Source of the DNA: Phaeoceros laevis
Taxonomy: Eukaryota; Anthocerotophyta; Anthocerotopsida; Notothyladales
DNA: 28,655 bases
Direction: 5' to 3'
Assembly (NCBI GenBank): GCA_049999765.1
Contig: JBNGIQ010008985.1
Span: forward strand, 52,043 to 80,697
Each line of letters begins with the position of its first letter. Position 1 is the first letter of the stretch. Below the pieces are notes generated by a model that was given only the letters and a program-made list of their open reading frames with translations, had not been told where the DNA came from and did no database searches. Below, piece after piece: positions 27,281-28,655 of this stretch. The translations under genes and the position numbers were made by a program.

Positions 27281-28156
27281 CGAGATGCACTTAATGCTGA
27301 GATGATCATCGATTTCTTGAGAAACGAGGCTGCTGTCCATAAGTACTAGCTAGGACGTAGCCAGCTCTTAAAAGTGATGGCCAGCACATGTATGATCTCG
27401 ACTCACTACAGATGTCATGTTGTTCATAACCCTAGCTGTAGATGTCATGTTTAATGCTTATGGCATCGTTTCAAAAACATTCAAGCTGCATTTTGTGGCC
27501 ACATTCATGATTGTCTCAGCTCTACTCTGTCTTGAACGGAAGCTCAGTGCTCTAGTACTTCCATTACTGTTTGCATCCTCGCAAGTTGTAACATATTTCC
27601 TAGGACACATGCTTCTTTTTTTACACTCACTAACCTGGCCCCCTAAAGCTGGAATTCATATATCCTGCCCTGGAGCAAGCATACCCCACGCAGCCATCAC
27701 AAAACAGCAGCTTCGTCCGCTCCCATGGATGCAATAACCTCCAACTTTGCCTCCGCCCTTGCCAATGTACGAAGTCCTCGAGGAGATCTTGGACAGTCAC
27801 ACCGTCGGCCATTTTGGAGGGCTACCCTGAGTAACCACTGCCTAGCGCGTAAAGTTGCTCCATCAGGGTGAAGATCGCCAGCTACAGGCTTGCACATCGG
27901 CGTTCAGCTCCCTTTCTTTTCAGTATGGGAGGAGACGCATCATTCTGGTCATGTGTTCCGGTACGTGGTGAATCAGTGTCAGCGATCCCTGTCCGTGTCT
28001 CAGTTTGACAGGGATAGAGTTACGCACGCACATTCACCCCAAGTCAAAGACAACAATCTCAATTTGACGGGGATAGAGTTAAGCACATTCACACCCAAGA
28101 GAAAGACCACAATCTCTCGCACACACACCTGAGCACTGGCTCGATCTTCAGTATTC
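27281..28156. other. Region between the PDI-like gene and the PPR fragment
   Basis: The first 70 bases continue the PDI reading frame after its internal stop (to 27349). The rest shows no recognisable gene; short frames on both strands are unsupported. Near the right end lies a 59-bp tandem repeat. Confidence 0.5.
27998..28112. repeat. Imperfect tandem duplication, about 59 bp
   Basis: TCTCAGTTTGACAGGGATAG at 27998 recurs as TCTCAATTTGACGGGGATAG at 28057. Both are followed by AGTTA(C/A)GCAC, CATTCAC and CCAAG(T/A). The second unit is slightly shorter. It lies just past the 3' end of the minus-strand PPR fragment. Confidence 0.8.
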
Positions 28157-28654
28157 TCACGGTCGTCCCTTACAACTGCAACGCCCGTTTGCGAATCGAT
28201 GCACACGGTACCCATCCCTTACCACAATGTCTCTCTGTTCAAGCCTTGACATGATTTCCATGGAGCTGTGGCAGTCACTGCACATGCGTAGATTCTTCGT
28301 TACCACCAGAGGTGTCCCACTCGGAGTGTTCAACAGACCAAACGCCAGAGCTAGCTTCTCCGCATGCCCACAAAGCACATCTTCCTTTTCCTTCTCACTC
28401 AGGGGCTTCAACACCAACTTTGTGTGAGGTATGTGGCCTCCTTCCTGCTTCACACGTGCATATGTGCTCTCTAACTTAAGTGCAATATCCTTTCTGTTTT
28501 CTCCCACCAGGAATCTGTGTACTTCCACAACATCATCCAGCAGTCCTCTTTCGACAATCTCTGAGTGCAGCTCCCTGCCCTTCTGTAAGGCACCAGTGCT
28601 CGCACACCCCTTCAGAAGGCAAGCAAAAGTAACATGGTCAGCCAAAATGAGGCC
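28157..28654 (-). CDS. PPR protein fragment with DYW:KP-type domain (partial, internally deleted)
   Basis: The frame is open to the window edge, so the start is not seen; the first ORF codon inside (TTG at 28645) is not a start. It begins in a PPR L-type motif (HVTFACLLKGCASTGALQKG, RELHSEIVERGLLDD). It then passes directly to VEVHRFLVGENR, the start of the post-PPR E+/DYW region. The later PPR motifs and E1/E2 normally between are missing, without loss of frame. The deaminase-like domain keeps HAEK (HxE) and CSDCH (CxxCH). Its last residues are CSCKGRP where most such proteins end in Asp-Tyr-Trp, and the PG-box region reads GHIPHTKLVLKP. These are marks of the DYW:KP subgroup, linked to U-to-C editing in hornworts and ferns. 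With so few PPR motifs it probably cannot bind a specific site, so it may be a pseudogene. Confidence 0.75.
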   Translation of the reverse strand, partial: GLILADHVTFACLLKGCASTGALQKGRELHSEIVERGLLDDVVEVHRFLVGENRKDIALKLESTYARVKQEGGHIPHTKLVLKPLSEKEKEDVLCGHAEKLALAFGLLNTPSGTPLVVTKNLRMCSDCHSSMEIMSRLEQRDIVVRDGYRVHRFANGRCSCKGRP

Positions 28655-28655
28655 C

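Noticed and set aside
1-28655. CRISPR arrays, tRNA and rRNA genes, transposases, long terminal repeats
   Set aside because: I looked for spaced direct repeats, the tRNA B-box (GGTTCGANNCC), rRNA-like blocks and integrase or reverse-transcriptase motifs on both strands and found none that hold up.

Overview
The window looks like nuclear DNA of a seed-free land plant. The evidence is a DYW-type PPR editing factor, a fragment of a second PPR protein ending in Gly-Arg-Pro (the DYW:KP variant known from hornworts, lycophytes and ferns), a TORNADO1-like LRR-ROCO gene, an LRR-VIII-type receptor kinase, a plant F-box/LRR protein and a ginkbilobin-type secreted protein. Introns are short (80-128 nt) with GT/AG borders. 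A fern or lycophyte is my best guess; the sequence alone does not fix the species. One 10-N assembly gap lies in a tandem repeat near the left end.

Layout. Positions 1-1190 hold a hairpin, a 38-bp tandem array and a decayed PPR pseudogene (minus). An intronless RPN13/ADRM1 proteasome ubiquitin receptor lies at 1933-2838. A decayed TORNADO1-like pseudogene (minus, about 3590-4495) abuts an intact single-exon PPR-DYW gene (plus, to 6791). After about 1.3 kb without a clear gene, containing a 101-bp tandem duplication, comes a small secreted Gnk2/DUF26 protein (8206-8703). An apparently intact three-exon TORNADO1-like LRR-Roc-COR gene covers 9760-13970. An F-box/LRR gene (15054-16352) and an intronless LRR-VIII receptor kinase (17193-20153) follow.

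On the minus strand, 23914-21213, I reconstruct a four-exon gene for a protein of about 798 residues. It has an N-terminal helical bundle resembling the RPW8/MLKL (HeLo) class, then a helical linker, then two SPRY domains. This is the most interesting object in the window, because the layout suggests a membrane-active or signalling bundle fused to a tandem SPRY sensor. The right end has two short receptor-kinase fragments in opposite orientation, a truncated PDI-like gene with an altered CPYC active site, and the DYW:KP fragment running off the edge.

The genes are not an operon and show no shared pathway. Several (receptor kinase, Gnk2-like protein, HeLo/SPRY protein, TORNADO1-like gene) belong to families linked to surface perception, defence or development. 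Intronless RPN13, LRR-VIII kinase and PDI-like copies from normally intron-rich families suggest past retroposition. The TORNADO1-like pseudogene appears to keep its intron boundary and so points to DNA-level duplication.
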